A DNA stretch of 64,000 nucleotides from Ramlibacter pallidus (GTDB lineage Bacteria > Pseudomonadota > Gammaproteobacteria > Burkholderiales > Burkholderiaceae_C). The notes below the pieces were generated by a model. The model worked only from the letters and a program-made list of their open reading frames with translations, made no database searches and had not been told where the DNA came from. This document shows positions 49,835-60,183 of the stretch, piece by piece. Within the stretch, counting starts at the first letter, position 1. The number at the start of each line of letters is the position of its first letter. Position numbers and translations under genes: made by a program. The DNA is taken from positions 496,001 through 560,000 of the forward strand of contig NZ_JADDIV010000004.1 in the NCBI RefSeq assembly GCF_015070875.1, written 5' to 3'.

Positions 49835-50668
49835 ATGGCCAGGATCGTCGGTGGGCTGACCACCTCCCACGTGCCCGCCATCGGCGGCGCCATCGCCAAG
49901 GGGCTGCAGGGCGAGCCCTACTGGAAGCCGTTCTTCGACGGCTTCCTGCCGGTGCACCGCTGGCTGGACGAGGTGAAGCCCGAAGTGGCCGTCGTCTTCT
50001 ACAACGACCACGGCCTGAATTTCTTCCTGGACAAGATGCCGACCTTCGCGGTCGGTGCCGCTCCGGAGTACCGCAACGCCGACGAAGGCTGGGGGATCCC
50101 GACGCTGCCCCCGTTCCAGGGCCAGCCGGACCTGTCGTGGCACATCATTGAGCACCTGGTGGAGCGCGAGTTCGACGTGACCACCTGCCAGGAGATGCTG
50201 GTGGACCACGCGTTCACGCTGCCGCTCAAGCTGTTCTGGCCCCAGGGCGTGCCGGTGACGACCGTGCCGGTCTGCATCAACACCGTGCAGTTCCCGCTGC
50301 CGAGCGCCCGCCGCTGCTACGCGCTCGGCCAGGCCGTCGGCGAGGCGATCCGCTCATGGGACAGCGACAAGCGCGTCGTCGTGATCGGCACGGGCGGCCT
50401 GTCGCACCAGCTCGATGGCGAGCGGGCGGGCTTCATCAACAAGCCCTTCGACCTGAAGTTCATGGACAGCCTGGTGAACGATCCCGAGTGGGCGACCCAG
50501 TACAGCATCCACGAGCTGGTGGAAAAGACCGGCACCCAGGGCGTGGAACTGCTGATGTGGCTGGCCACGCGCGGCGCCGTCCCGGGCCGGGTGCGCAAGG
50601 TGCACACCAACTACCACATCCCCATCTCGAACACCGCCGCGGGGATGATGGCGCTGGAAGCCCTCTAG
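49835..50668 (+). CDS. ligB: Class III extradiol dioxygenase catalytic (beta) subunit, LigB-like
   Basis: A 277-residue non-haem Fe(II) dioxygenase subunit. Iron ligands His12 (TTSHVPAIG), His59 (YNDHGLNFF) and Glu238 (GVELLMW), and base His191 (GGLSHQLDG), match LigB His12, His61, Glu242 and His195. It should cleave a catechol carboxylate meta to the hydroxyls using O2. AAGGAGA site. The pathway's following enzymes are not adjacent; a LigI-like hydrolase is 10 kb away. Convergent with the LysR gene. Confidence 0.93.
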   Translation: MARIVGGLTTSHVPAIGGAIAKGLQGEPYWKPFFDGFLPVHRWLDEVKPEVAVVFYNDHGLNFFLDKMPTFAVGAAPEYRNADEGWGIPTLPPFQGQPDLSWHIIEHLVEREFDVTTCQEMLVDHAFTLPLKLFWPQGVPVTTVPVCINTVQFPLPSARRCYALGQAVGEAIRSWDSDKRVVVIGTGGLSHQLDGERAGFINKPFDLKFMDSLVNDPEWATQYSIHELVEKTGTQGVELLMWLATRGAVPGRVRKVHTNYHIPISNTAAGMMALEAL

Positions 50669-51555
50669 GGCCGGGCCTGCAGCTGGTCGCGCGCCGCCTC
50701 GACGAAGGCGGCCACCAGCGGGGAGCCGCGTTCGCCGTTCCACGCCATGACGGCCGCCGCCGTCGCACCCGCGCCGCGGATCGGCACCAGGCGCGCCCCC
50801 GCGATGCCCGCCTGCACCAGGGATGCAGGCACCAATGCCACGCCCGTCCCGGCCGCGACCAGCGCCACGATGCTGAGCCACTGGCGCGCGGCGTGCCGCG
50901 TGCGCGGGTGCACGCCCGCCCGGCTCAGGACGGCGACGACGTTGTCGTGGTTCGCCGGCGCGACGTCGCGCGCGAACATCACGAACACCTCGTCGGCCAG
51001 CTCGCGCAGGTCGACGTCCGCGTGCGCCGCGAGCCGGTGCGCGGCGGGGAGGCAGCACACCAGCGTGTCGTCGGCCAGCGGCAGGGCGGACAGCGGCGGC
51101 GGCACCGTGGCCGCGTTGACGAAGCCCACGTCCAGCTGCCCGTGCAACAGGGCCTCGACCTGCTCGCTGGACGACAGCTCGCGCAGCTGCACCTCGATGT
51201 CCGGCAGCCGGGCGCTGAAACCGGCCACGATGCGCGGGACTTCGCGGTAGATCATCGAGCCGGTGAAGCCCACCTCGAGCCGCCCGCGCTTGCCGGCGGC
51301 GACCGCGCGCGCCGTCTCGCTCGCGGAGGCCACCCGTTCCAGCACCAGCCGGGCCTCCTTCAGGAAGGCCGCGCCCGCCGGCGTCAGCGCGACGTGCTTG
51401 CTGCTGCGTTCCAGCAACTGCACGCCCAGTTCGTCTTCCAGCGCCTTGATGGCGGAGCTCAGGGGCGGCTGGGTGATGGACAGGCGCTGCGCCGCGCGGC
51501 CGAAGTGCAGCTCCTCGGCCAGCACGACGAAGTAGCGCAGCAGGTGGGTCTTCAT
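50665..51555 (-). CDS. LysR-family transcriptional regulator (CatR/BenM-like type)
   Basis: A 296-residue LysR regulator: HTH at 4-60 (LRYFVVLAEELHFGRAAQRL, SITQPPLSSAIKALEDELG) of the type seen in aromatic regulators, and an effector domain (RLEVGFTGSMIYREVPRIVA). It follows the acyl-CoA dehydrogenase by 36 bases on the same strand, so it may be the last gene of the TctC/CoA-transferase operon. It also faces ligB tail to tail; either set may be its target. Confidence 0.92.
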   Translation of the reverse strand: MKTHLLRYFVVLAEELHFGRAAQRLSITQPPLSSAIKALEDELGVQLLERSSKHVALTPAGAAFLKEARLVLERVASASETARAVAAGKRGRLEVGFTGSMIYREVPRIVAGFSARLPDIEVQLRELSSSEQVEALLHGQLDVGFVNAATVPPPLSALPLADDTLVCCLPAAHRLAAHADVDLRELADEVFVMFARDVAPANHDNVVAVLSRAGVHPRTRHAARQWLSIVALVAAGTGVALVPASLVQAGIAGARLVPIRGAGATAAAVMAWNGERGSPLVAAFVEAARDQLQARP

Positions 51556-51591
51556 GCCGCCATGATTGCATGGGCGGCCGCGCCAAGCGGC

Positions 51592-52755
51592 TCAATACGA
51601 CTTCGGCAGGCCCAGCACCTTCTCGGCGATGTAGCAGAGGATCAGCTGCGGGCTGACGGGGGCCAGGCGCGGGATCCAGGCTTCGCGCAGGTAGCGCTCC
51701 ACGTGGTACTCGCGCGCATAGCCCATGCCGCCGTAAGTGAAGATCGCGTTCTCGCAGGCGCGGTAGCACGCCTCCGCGGCGAGGTACTTGGCCGCGTTCG
51801 CTTCCGCGGCGCAGGGCCGGCCCTGGTCGTACAGCGTGGCGGCCTTGAACACCATGAGCTGCGCGGCCTCGAGCTCGATCCAGGAGCGGGCCAGCGGATG
51901 CTGGATGCCCTGGTTCATGCCGATCGGGCGGTCGAAGACGACGCGCTCGCCGGCATACTGCGCGGCCCGCCGCAAGGCCGCCTGGCCCAGCCCCACGGCT
52001 TCGGCGGCGATCAGGATGCGTTCGGGATTCAGGCCGTGCAGGATGTAGCCGAAGCCCTGGCCCTCCTCGCCGATGCGGTCTTCCACGGGCACGCGCAGCC
52101 CGTCGAAGAACACCTGGTTGGAGTCCACGGCCTTGCGGCCCATCTTCTCGATTTCGCGCACCTCGACGCGGCTGCGGTCCAGGTCGGTGTAGAACAGGCT
52201 CAGGCCTTCGGTGCCGCGGCACGCCTCCACCGGCGTCGTGCGCGCCAGCAGCAGGATCTTGTTGGCGACCTGGGCGGTGGAGATCCACACCTTCTGCCCG
52301 GACACCACGTAGTGGTCGCCGTCACGCACCGCGCGCGTCTTCAGCTTCAGGGTGTTGAGGCCCGTGTTCGGCTCGGTCACGCCGAAGCAGGCACGGTCCT
52401 GTCCCTGGATCAGGCGCGGCAGCCAGCGGGCCTTCTGCGCGTCGCTGCCGAAGACGACGGCGGGGTGCAGGCCGAAGATGTTCATGTGCACGGCCGACGC
52501 GCCGGACAGGCCGGCGCCGGTCGCCGAAATGGCGTGCATCATCACCGCGGCTTCGGTGATGCCGAGACCGCTTCCACCGAAGGCCTCCGGCATCGCGATG
52601 CCCAGCCAGCCTGCCTGCGCGAGCGCCGCGTGGAAATCGGCCGGGAAGCCGCCTTCGCGTTCGCGCTGCAGCCAGTAGTCGGCATCGAAGGGCGCGCACA
52701 CGCGCTCCACCGCGTCCCGGATCTGCTCCTGCTGCGGGCTGAGCGAGAAGTCCAT
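51592..52755 (-). CDS. Acyl-CoA dehydrogenase
   Basis: A 387-residue FAD enzyme: GWLGIAMPEAFGGSGLGITE, RACFGVTEPNTGLNTLKLKT (FAD-contacting), KVWISTAQVANK, and C-terminal ENAIFTYGGMGYAREYHVER. It dehydrogenates an acyl-CoA at C2-C3, passing electrons to ETF. Works in the same operon as a CoA transferase, so activation is probably by CoA transfer. Starts 2 bases after the cupin stop. Confidence 0.93.
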   Translation of the reverse strand: MDFSLSPQQEQIRDAVERVCAPFDADYWLQREREGGFPADFHAALAQAGWLGIAMPEAFGGSGLGITEAAVMMHAISATGAGLSGASAVHMNIFGLHPAVVFGSDAQKARWLPRLIQGQDRACFGVTEPNTGLNTLKLKTRAVRDGDHYVVSGQKVWISTAQVANKILLLARTTPVEACRGTEGLSLFYTDLDRSRVEVREIEKMGRKAVDSNQVFFDGLRVPVEDRIGEEGQGFGYILHGLNPERILIAAEAVGLGQAALRRAAQYAGERVVFDRPIGMNQGIQHPLARSWIELEAAQLMVFKAATLYDQGRPCAAEANAAKYLAAEACYRACENAIFTYGGMGYAREYHVERYLREAWIPRLAPVSPQLILCYIAEKVLGLPKSY

Positions 52756-52757
52756 GC

Positions 52758-53141
52758 TCAGGCCGCCTCGCGGACGACCCTTGCGGGGTCTTCGAGGTAG
52801 GGCGGCGTGTACACCACCAGCACCTTGGCGGGTTGCTCGCTGGTGACGGTGAACACGTGCGGCTCGCCGGCCGGGAAGAAGCAGGCGTCGCCCGGCGCCA
52901 TGTCGAAGCTGGCGCCACCGACCTGCGCCCGCGCCGTGCCCTGCAGCAGGTAGCAGGCCTGCTCGATGCCAGGGTGCGCGTGGGGCAGGGCGCCCCCGCC
53001 GCGGGCGATGGTGCCGAGCACGATCTCCATGTGCCGCGCTCCGTTGGCCGGGCCGATGAGCCGCTGGTTGCGGGTGTGCTCGTGGTTGGCGGGGGCGTAG
53101 GCGGGCACCTCGGCGCCGCGCACGAAGTACTTCGGGTTCAT
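52758..53141 (-). CDS. Single-domain cupin protein
   Basis: A 127-residue cupin: LPHAHPGIEQACYLLQGTAR holds the His-x-His-x3-Glu metal site pattern and MAPGDACFFPAGEPHVFTV the second-motif His. Probably metal-binding; may be an enzyme or a sensor of the pathway intermediate. Its ATG overlaps the stop of the CoA transferase (ATGA). Confidence 0.87.
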   Translation of the reverse strand: MNPKYFVRGAEVPAYAPANHEHTRNQRLIGPANGARHMEIVLGTIARGGGALPHAHPGIEQACYLLQGTARAQVGGASFDMAPGDACFFPAGEPHVFTVTSEQPAKVLVVYTPPYLEDPARVVREAA

Positions 53142-54370
53142 GGCGTGTCCTCCTGGCGGGCGGCGCCGGTGGCCAGCATCCCCGCGATGTCGGTGGCGGT
53201 GAAGCCCAGTTCGCGCAGGACCTCGGTGGAGTGCTGTCCGAGGCGCGGTGCCGGCGCGGGGTCCCAGTCGCCGAGTCCGTGCCAGCGCGTCGGGCGGCCC
53301 GTGGCGCGCAGGCGGCCTTCGCTCGGATGGTCGACGGTGCGCACGAAGCCGGTGGCTGCGTGGTGCAGGTCGTCCAGCAGGTCCCCGGGCGCGTTCATCG
53401 GCATGTTGGGCACGTCGGCCGCATCGAGCAGCGCGCGCCAGTCCGCCGTCGTGCGTTCGCGCAGGATGCGCGCCACTTCCCCGTAGACGGCATCGATGTT
53501 CTGCGCGCGGGCGCCATGGCTCGCGAAGCGCGGATCGTCCATGCGCTGCGGCTGCCCGATCGCCTCGAAGAAGCTGCGCCAGTGCTTGTCGTTGTAGGCC
53601 AGCATGCAGAGGTGGCCGTCCCGCGTGCGGTAGGGCCGGCGGTGCGCCGTCAGCAGGCGGGCATAGCCGGCTTCGCCGAGCGGCGGGTCGAAAGCGAGGC
53701 CGGAGAGATGGTCGCCCAGCACGAACTGCGTCATCGCCTCGAACATCGGCACGACCACCGCCTGCGCTTCGCCGGTCCGCTCGCGGGCGAACAGGGCGGA
53801 GGTCACGGCGTAAACGGCATGGAGGCCGGTCACGCGGTCGGCCAGGGTGACCGGGGCGTAGCAGGGCGCCTCGCTGCCGTACTGCTGCATCAGCCAGGGG
53901 ATGCCGGTGGCGCCCTGGATCAGGTCGTCGTAGGCCGGGCGCGCGGCGTAAGGGCCCTGCTGGTCGAAGCCGCAGCAGCTGACGTGCACGATGCGCGGAT
54001 GGCGCGCGCGCACGCTCTCGAAGTCGAGTCCGAGCCGCCGCAACGCCTGCGGCCGCACGTTGCTGACCAGCACGTCGCTCGCTTCGGCCAGCCGCAGCGC
54101 GGCCTCGCGCGCCGCGGGCTGCTTCAGGTCCAGCACCACGCTGCGCTTGCCCTCGTTGGCATTCAGGAAGATGTGGCCCATGCCGGGGTGGCGCATGGGG
54201 CCGACGTGCCGCATGTTGTCGCCCTCCGGCGACTCCACCTTGGTGACCTCCGCGCCCAGCGACGCGAGGATCTGCGTGGCGAACGGACCCATGATGACCG
54301 AGGTGAGGTCCAGCACCCGCACCCCGGCCAGGGGGCCGCGGCTCGCGCCTGCTTGCTGCGGCTTCGTCAC
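53138..54370 (-). CDS. CaiB/BaiF-family (class III) CoA transferase
   Basis: A 410-residue CoA transferase: RVLDLTSVIMGPFATQILAS, then FLNANEGKRSVVLDLKQPAA and LVSNVRPQALRRLG, with the likely catalytic Asp178 in APVTLADRVTG. GTG start, overlapping the stop of the TctC gene (GTGA). The chain TctC - CoA transferase - cupin - acyl-CoA dehydrogenase suggests capture, CoA activation and dehydrogenation of one acid. Confidence 0.92.
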   Translation of the reverse strand: MTKPQQAGASRGPLAGVRVLDLTSVIMGPFATQILASLGAEVTKVESPEGDNMRHVGPMRHPGMGHIFLNANEGKRSVVLDLKQPAAREAALRLAEASDVLVSNVRPQALRRLGLDFESVRARHPRIVHVSCCGFDQQGPYAARPAYDDLIQGATGIPWLMQQYGSEAPCYAPVTLADRVTGLHAVYAVTSALFARERTGEAQAVVVPMFEAMTQFVLGDHLSGLAFDPPLGEAGYARLLTAHRRPYRTRDGHLCMLAYNDKHWRSFFEAIGQPQRMDDPRFASHGARAQNIDAVYGEVARILRERTTADWRALLDAADVPNMPMNAPGDLLDDLHHAATGFVRTVDHPSEGRLRATGRPTRWHGLGDWDPAPAPRLGQHSTEVLRELGFTATDIAGMLATGAARQEDTP

Positions 54371-55326
54371 TCCGGCTTGATCCCCGCCTGCTGGATGAGG
54401 CGCGTCCAGTGCACCAGCTGGTCCGCCACGTACTTCGTGAACTCCTCCGGCGTGCGCGAAGGCCAGACCTGGAAGCCGATGCCGGCCAGCTTGTCCTGCA
54501 CCTCCTTGTCGGCGAGGACGGCCTGCATCTCGGCGTGGATGCGGTCGACCACCGGCCGCGGCAGGCCCGCAGGGCCCAGGATGCCGTTCCACGAGGTCAG
54601 GTCGAAGTCCTTCACCGTGCGCCCGATCGGCGGCACCCCCGGCAGCATCTGCGACTCGTGCGCGGTCGTGACGCCGAGCGTGCGGATGCGGTCCGTCCTG
54701 AGCATCGCCATGCCGGAGCCGAAGTCGGTGACGTACACCTGCACCGTGCCGGCGATCAGGTCCGTCATCGCCTGCGGGCTGGACTTGTACGGCACCGCCT
54801 GGATGTCCACGCCGGCGATCCGCTTGATGCTCTCCATCGCGACCAGCGAGGTGCTGTTCGGGGTGGCGTAGGACAGCTTGCCGGGATTCGCCCTGGCGTG
54901 GGCGATCAGCTCCTGCATCGTGCGCGCCGGCACCGAAGGATGCACGGCCAGCGCGAACGGCAACTCGCCCACGCGCACGATCGGCGTGAAGTCCTTGATG
55001 GGGTCGTAGCGCAGGTCCTTGAAGAGGCTGGGGTTGGCCGAATGCGAGGTGTTCGTCGTCATGAACAGCGTGTAGCCGTCCGGCTTCGCCTTGGCGACGT
55101 ACTGCGCGCCGAGCTGCGCGCTGGCGCCGGGCTTGTTGTCCACCAGCACGGGCTGCTTGAGGCGCTCCGACAGCTTCTGCGCCACGGTGCGCGCGACGGC
55201 ATCGGTGCCGCTGCCCGCCGCGAACGGCACGACCAGGGTGACCGGCTGGGTGGGATAGCCCTGGGCCAGGGCCGGGGCGGCGGCACCAGCGGCCAGCGCC
55301 AGAACCAGCGGAACAAGGATGCGCAT
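54367..55326 (-). CDS. TctC/Bug-family periplasmic carboxylate-binding protein
   Basis: A 319-residue binding protein with a signal peptide (LALAAGAAAPALAQG), YPTQPVTLVVPFAAGSGTDA, LVDNKPGASAQLGAQYVA, KPDGYTLFMTTNTSHSANP and VPYKSSPQAMTDLIAG. First gene of the leftward operon. No transporter membrane subunits nearby. AGGAGACAG ribosome site. Confidence 0.92.
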   Translation of the reverse strand: MRILVPLVLALAAGAAAPALAQGYPTQPVTLVVPFAAGSGTDAVARTVAQKLSERLKQPVLVDNKPGASAQLGAQYVAKAKPDGYTLFMTTNTSHSANPSLFKDLRYDPIKDFTPIVRVGELPFALAVHPSVPARTMQELIAHARANPGKLSYATPNSTSLVAMESIKRIAGVDIQAVPYKSSPQAMTDLIAGTVQVYVTDFGSGMAMLRTDRIRTLGVTTAHESQMLPGVPPIGRTVKDFDLTSWNGILGPAGLPRPVVDRIHAEMQAVLADKEVQDKLAGIGFQVWPSRTPEEFTKYVADQLVHWTRLIQQAGIKPE

Positions 55327-55492
55327 CGTCTGTCTCCTGTCGCCGCTTCTGCTGCGGGCGTGAGCGGCATCCTCGGCGCGGCGCCGGCGGCTGTCCAATT
55401 CGGATTTCGGCTCGCTTCATACGCGCCGCGAATCCTTGTCCCGGGCCGGAGGCGGGCGCATACTGGAAGCGTCCCGGCCAGAGGAGGGACGC

Positions 55493-55735
55493 ATGGGCCA
55501 AGCGCAGCGGCCGGCACCGCCCGGCCAGGAAAGTTTCGACCGGTCGTGCGCCTACTGCGGCGCGCGCTTCCGCGTGCGCATCGCGCACGGCCCGTTCGCG
55601 GACCATGCGGAGGAATACGCCTGTCCCGAGTGCGGCAAGCGCTACGAGACAGGCGCGGCACACGCCCCCGTGGTCGAGCTCGTGCAGCCCCGGCAGGACG
55701 GCAAGACCGACCGCTACCAGGACACCCTGTTCTGA
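55493..55735 (+). CDS. Small zinc-ribbon protein
   Basis: An 80-residue protein with two Cys pairs, CAYC near residue 18 and CPEC near 43, which form a zinc ribbon. Otherwise polar, with no signal or membrane segment. Role unknown; such short ribbons often bind nucleic acid or another protein. A strong GAGGAGGG ribosome site supports it. Convergent with the FAD oxidoreductase, one base apart. Confidence 0.75.
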   Translation: MGQAQRPAPPGQESFDRSCAYCGARFRVRIAHGPFADHAEEYACPECGKRYETGAAHAPVVELVQPRQDGKTDRYQDTLF

Positions 55736-55736
55736 A

Positions 55737-56927
<1,191 letters not shown>

Positions 56928-57365
56928 TCAGCGGTAGCGGCGATCGTTCGGCCAGCGGTCCTGGGCGTCGGCCACGCCGTCGCCGTCACGGTCCCAGGTG
57001 CGCCCGGCGTACCCGTAGGTCGTGGTGCTGTAGGTGGTGGTGCCGTACACCGGACGACCCCACTGGTCGTAGCCGATCACGCCGTGGTTGCCGGCGTTCG
57101 GCTGCACCAGGACCTGGCGGCCGTAAGGGTCGACCATGACCTGCCGTCCGTACGGGTCGACGTGGACCTGTCCGCCGTAGCTGCCCTGCGGGTACGGATA
57201 GTTGTTGTGGTTGCCGTAGGCGCCGTAAGGCTGGGCGCCCGCCACGACCGCCGGGATGGGCGCGCTGTAGCCGGGATACCCGTAGCCGCCGTAGTACTGC
57301 GCCGAGGCGGCGCCAGCGAAGGCCAGCGCGCCGGCCGCCGCTGTCGCAAGGATGAACTTCTTCAT
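56928..57365 (-). CDS. Secreted Tyr/Gly-rich protein with calcium-loop motif
   Basis: A 145-residue exported protein: signal peptide ends at GAASAQ; then Tyr/Gly-rich sequence, a duplicated VDPYGRQV unit (69-83), and a C-terminal thrombospondin-3-like loop DRDGDGVADAQDRWPND (about 125-141) likely to bind Ca2+. It resembles in layout the secreted protein at 33379, although the repeats differ. Function unknown. AGGAGAT site. Confidence 0.8.
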   Translation of the reverse strand: MKKFILATAAAGALAFAGAASAQYYGGYGYPGYSAPIPAVVAGAQPYGAYGNHNNYPYPQGSYGGQVHVDPYGRQVMVDPYGRQVLVQPNAGNHGVIGYDQWGRPVYGTTTYSTTTYGYAGRTWDRDGDGVADAQDRWPNDRRYR

Positions 57366-57518
57366 GGGGGATCTCCTGTTGAGGGGCGAAGCTCTCGCTC
57401 CGCATGGCTTCATTGCACGCGGGATTGCGGAGCGGTCCGGGCGGCGCCCATGCGGTCCCCGCGTGCGCCTTGCCCGACAGTTGGCGTAGGCGCTGGCTGC
57501 TCAGCGGCGGCAGGCATG

Positions 57519-57540
57519 AAAAAAGGCCCCGAAGGGCCTT
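57519..57540 (-). terminator. Intrinsic terminator of rpoD
   Basis: On the minus strand AAGGCCC-TTCG-GGGCCTT is followed by TTTT, i.e. a 7-base stem with a stable tetraloop and a T-run, 16 bases after the rpoD stop. Confidence 0.88.
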
Positions 57541-57555
57541 GGCGGAACGTGCTTT

Positions 57556-59946
57556 TTACAGCGTGTCGATGAACGACCGCAGCTTGTCCGACCGGCTCGG
57601 GTGCTTCAGCTTGCGCAGCGCCTTCGCCTCGATCTGGCGGATCCGCTCGCGGGTGACGTCGAACTGCTTGCCGACTTCCTCGAGCGTGTGGTCCGTGCTC
57701 ATCTCGATGCCGAAGCGCATGCGCAGCACCTTGGCCTCGCGCGGGGTGAGCGAGTCGAGGATGTCCTTCACCACGTCGCGCAGGCCGGCCTGCATGGCGG
57801 CCTCGATCGGCGCGGTGTTGCCGGTGTCCTCGATGAAATCGCCCAGGTGGGAATCGTCGTCGTCCCCGATCGGCGTCTCCATGGAGATCGGCTCCTTGGC
57901 GATCTTCATGATCTTGCGGATCTTGTCTTCCGGGATCTCCATCTTGGCCGCCAGGATGCTGGCGTCCGGCTCGAAGCCGAACTCCTGCAGGTGCTGGCGC
58001 GAGATGCGGTTCATCTTGTTGATCGTCTCGATCATGTGAACCGGGATGCGGATCGTGCGGGCCTGGTCCGCGATCGAACGCGTGATGGCCTGGCGGATCC
58101 ACCACGTCGCATAGGTCGAGAACTTGTAGCCGCGGCGGTATTCGAACTTGTCCACCGCCTTCATCAGGCCGATGTTGCCTTCCTGGATCAGGTCCAGGAA
58201 CTGCAGGCCGCGGTTGGTGTACTTCTTGGCGATGGAGATCACGAGGCGCAGGTTGGCCTCGATCATTTCCTTCTTCGCCTCGCGCGACGAGGCCTCGCCC
58301 TCGTTCATGCGCTTGTTGATCTCCTTGAGCTCGGCGAGCGGCACCACCACGCGCGACTGCAGGTCGGCCAGCTTCTGCTGCAGTTCCTGGATGGCGGGCA
58401 CGTTGCGGCCGATGATCGAGCTCCACGGCTTGCCGGCGGCGGCCTGTTTCTCCACCCACTTCTGGTTCAGCAGGTTGGGCGGGAATTCCTTGATGAAGGT
58501 TTCCTGCGGCATGCCGCACTTGTCCACGATGATGCGGCGCAGCTCGCGTTCCTTCTTGCGCACGTCGTCGACCTGGCCGCGCACCATGTCGCACAGCTTC
58601 TCGATGGTCTTGGCCGTGAAGCGGATGGTCATCAGCTCCTCGGACAGGGCGTGCTGCGCCTTCTGGTAGGCGGGCGTGCCCCAGCCTTCCTTGTCGTAGA
58701 TCTTGTGGACCTTCTCGAACAGGGTGGCGATGCGGTCGAAGCGCTCCAGCGCCTGCGCCTTCAGTTCCTCCAGCTTTTTGGTCAGCGCCTTGGAGCCGCC
58801 CGAGCCGTCGTCGTCGTCGTCCGCGTCGAACTCGTCGAAGTCTTCCTCGGCGACGTAGTCGTCGGCTTCGTTCGGGTTGGAGAAGCCGTCCACCACCGTG
58901 GAGATGACGATCTTGCCTTCGCGGATCTCCTGCGCCATGCGCAGGATCTCGGCGATGGTGGCGGGCGAGGCGGAGATCGCCTCCATCATCGCCATCAGGC
59001 CGCCTTCGATGCGCTTGGCGATCTCGATCTCGCCCTCGCGCGTGAGCAGTTCCACGGTGCCCATCTCGCGCATGTACATGCGCACGGGGTCGGTGGTGCG
59101 GCCGAACTCGCTGTCGACGGTGGACAGGGCGGCTTCGGCTTCCTCTTCGGCTTCTTCCTCCGTCGCGGCGGTGGGGCCGGTGTTCGTCAGCAGCAGCGTC
59201 TCGGCGTCGGGCGTCTGTTCGTAGACGGCCACGCCCATGTCGTTGAGCATCGAGACGACGACTTCCAGCGTCTCGGCGTCGACCAGCTTCTCGGGCAGGT
59301 GGTCGGTGATCTCGGCGTGCGTCAGGTAGCCGCGCGTCTTGCCCAGCTTGATCAGGCTCTTCAGGCGCTGGCGGCGCTTGAGCATTTCCTCTTCGGTCAG
59401 GACGGTCTCGTCCAGGCCGAATTCCTTCATCAGCGCGCGTTCCTTCGCCTTGCTGATCTTCATGCGCAGCGGCTTGGCCTTTTCGGCCACCGCGGCGACT
59501 TCCTCGACGATCGGCTCGCCGTCCTCGAGGTCGGCCTCGACGTCGCCCAGGTCGACGTCGTCCTCGGCGGCGGGGCCCTTCGGGTCGGCTGCCTTCGGCT
59601 TGCGCCCGCGCTTGGCACCCGCCTTGGGCGGCGTGTCCACTTCGGCGCTCGCCTTGGGCGGGCGGCCGGGCTTCTTCTTCGCCGGTTCGTCGGCGACGGC
59701 GGTCGTCTTGGCGACCTTCTTGGGTTCTTCCTTGGCAGAGGCCTTCTCGGCCTTGGCGGGGGACTTGGTGGGCACGGGCTGGGCTACTTTCGTTGCGGGC
59801 TTCGCGGCGGCCTTGGCAGCCTGCTTCGGGTCGTTGCGGACGACCTTCAGCGGGGCCTTGGCGGCAGACTTGGAGGACGGTTGGACTGGCTTTCGGTCGG
59901 CGGGTTTCGCGGCAGGGGACGCCTTGGCGGACTTTTGAACGGGCAT
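57556..59946 (-). CDS. rpoD: Housekeeping RNA polymerase sigma-70 factor
   Basis: A 796-residue primary sigma factor, about 180 longer than E. coli RpoD (613). The extra part is an N-terminal Lys/Ala/Pro-rich tail (about 1-160) with two AT-hook-like cores, PGRPP (93-97) and RGRKP (113-117), then an acidic stretch. Region 1.1 ([20 protein letters not shown]), 1.2 ([20 protein letters not shown]), 2 ([20 protein letters not shown]) and 4.2 ([20 protein letters not shown]) are intact. Downstream of dnaG with its own -10 box between them and a terminator after it. Confidence 0.97.
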   Translation of the reverse strand: MPVQKSAKASPAAKPADRKPVQPSSKSAAKAPLKVVRNDPKQAAKAAAKPATKVAQPVPTKSPAKAEKASAKEEPKKVAKTTAVADEPAKKKPGRPPKASAEVDTPPKAGAKRGRKPKAADPKGPAAEDDVDLGDVEADLEDGEPIVEEVAAVAEKAKPLRMKISKAKERALMKEFGLDETVLTEEEMLKRRQRLKSLIKLGKTRGYLTHAEITDHLPEKLVDAETLEVVVSMLNDMGVAVYEQTPDAETLLLTNTGPTAATEEEAEEEAEAALSTVDSEFGRTTDPVRMYMREMGTVELLTREGEIEIAKRIEGGLMAMMEAISASPATIAEILRMAQEIREGKIVISTVVDGFSNPNEADDYVAEEDFDEFDADDDDDGSGGSKALTKKLEELKAQALERFDRIATLFEKVHKIYDKEGWGTPAYQKAQHALSEELMTIRFTAKTIEKLCDMVRGQVDDVRKKERELRRIIVDKCGMPQETFIKEFPPNLLNQKWVEKQAAAGKPWSSIIGRNVPAIQELQQKLADLQSRVVVPLAELKEINKRMNEGEASSREAKKEMIEANLRLVISIAKKYTNRGLQFLDLIQEGNIGLMKAVDKFEYRRGYKFSTYATWWIRQAITRSIADQARTIRIPVHMIETINKMNRISRQHLQEFGFEPDASILAAKMEIPEDKIRKIMKIAKEPISMETPIGDDDDSHLGDFIEDTGNTAPIEAAMQAGLRDVVKDILDSLTPREAKVLRMRFGIEMSTDHTLEEVGKQFDVTRERIRQIEAKALRKLKHPSRSDKLRSFIDTL

Positions 59947-60161
59947 AAGACCTCGGAACAGAAGCAGAAAAAAGCGCCACGACAACCCGGCGCGGGTGAG
60001 ACGGGCCGACCTGGGGCCCTCAGCGGCAAGATGGGTGGGCGAACATTTGGTGTGCAGTCCTTGCGGTGATGTGGCCTGCCCGCTTGGTGGGGCTCCGCGC
60101 GTGTGCACGGCTGGCCGGTCCGGAGGTGCTGCTGTCGCTCTTGCCGCGTAGCAAACCCTAC

Positions 60162-60167
60162 ATTATA
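60162..60167 (-). promoter_or_regulatory. Consensus -10 box for rpoD
   Basis: TATAAT on the minus strand, 17 bases past the end of dnaG and about 215 bases before the rpoD ATG, inside the small palindrome CCCTA-CATTA-TAGGG (60156-60170). TTGAAA lies upstream but only 14 bases away, so the -35 is weak. It would let rpoD be transcribed apart from dnaG. The remaining leader shows no gene. Confidence 0.6.
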
Positions 60168-60183
60168 GGGTTGTCGGCCGATT

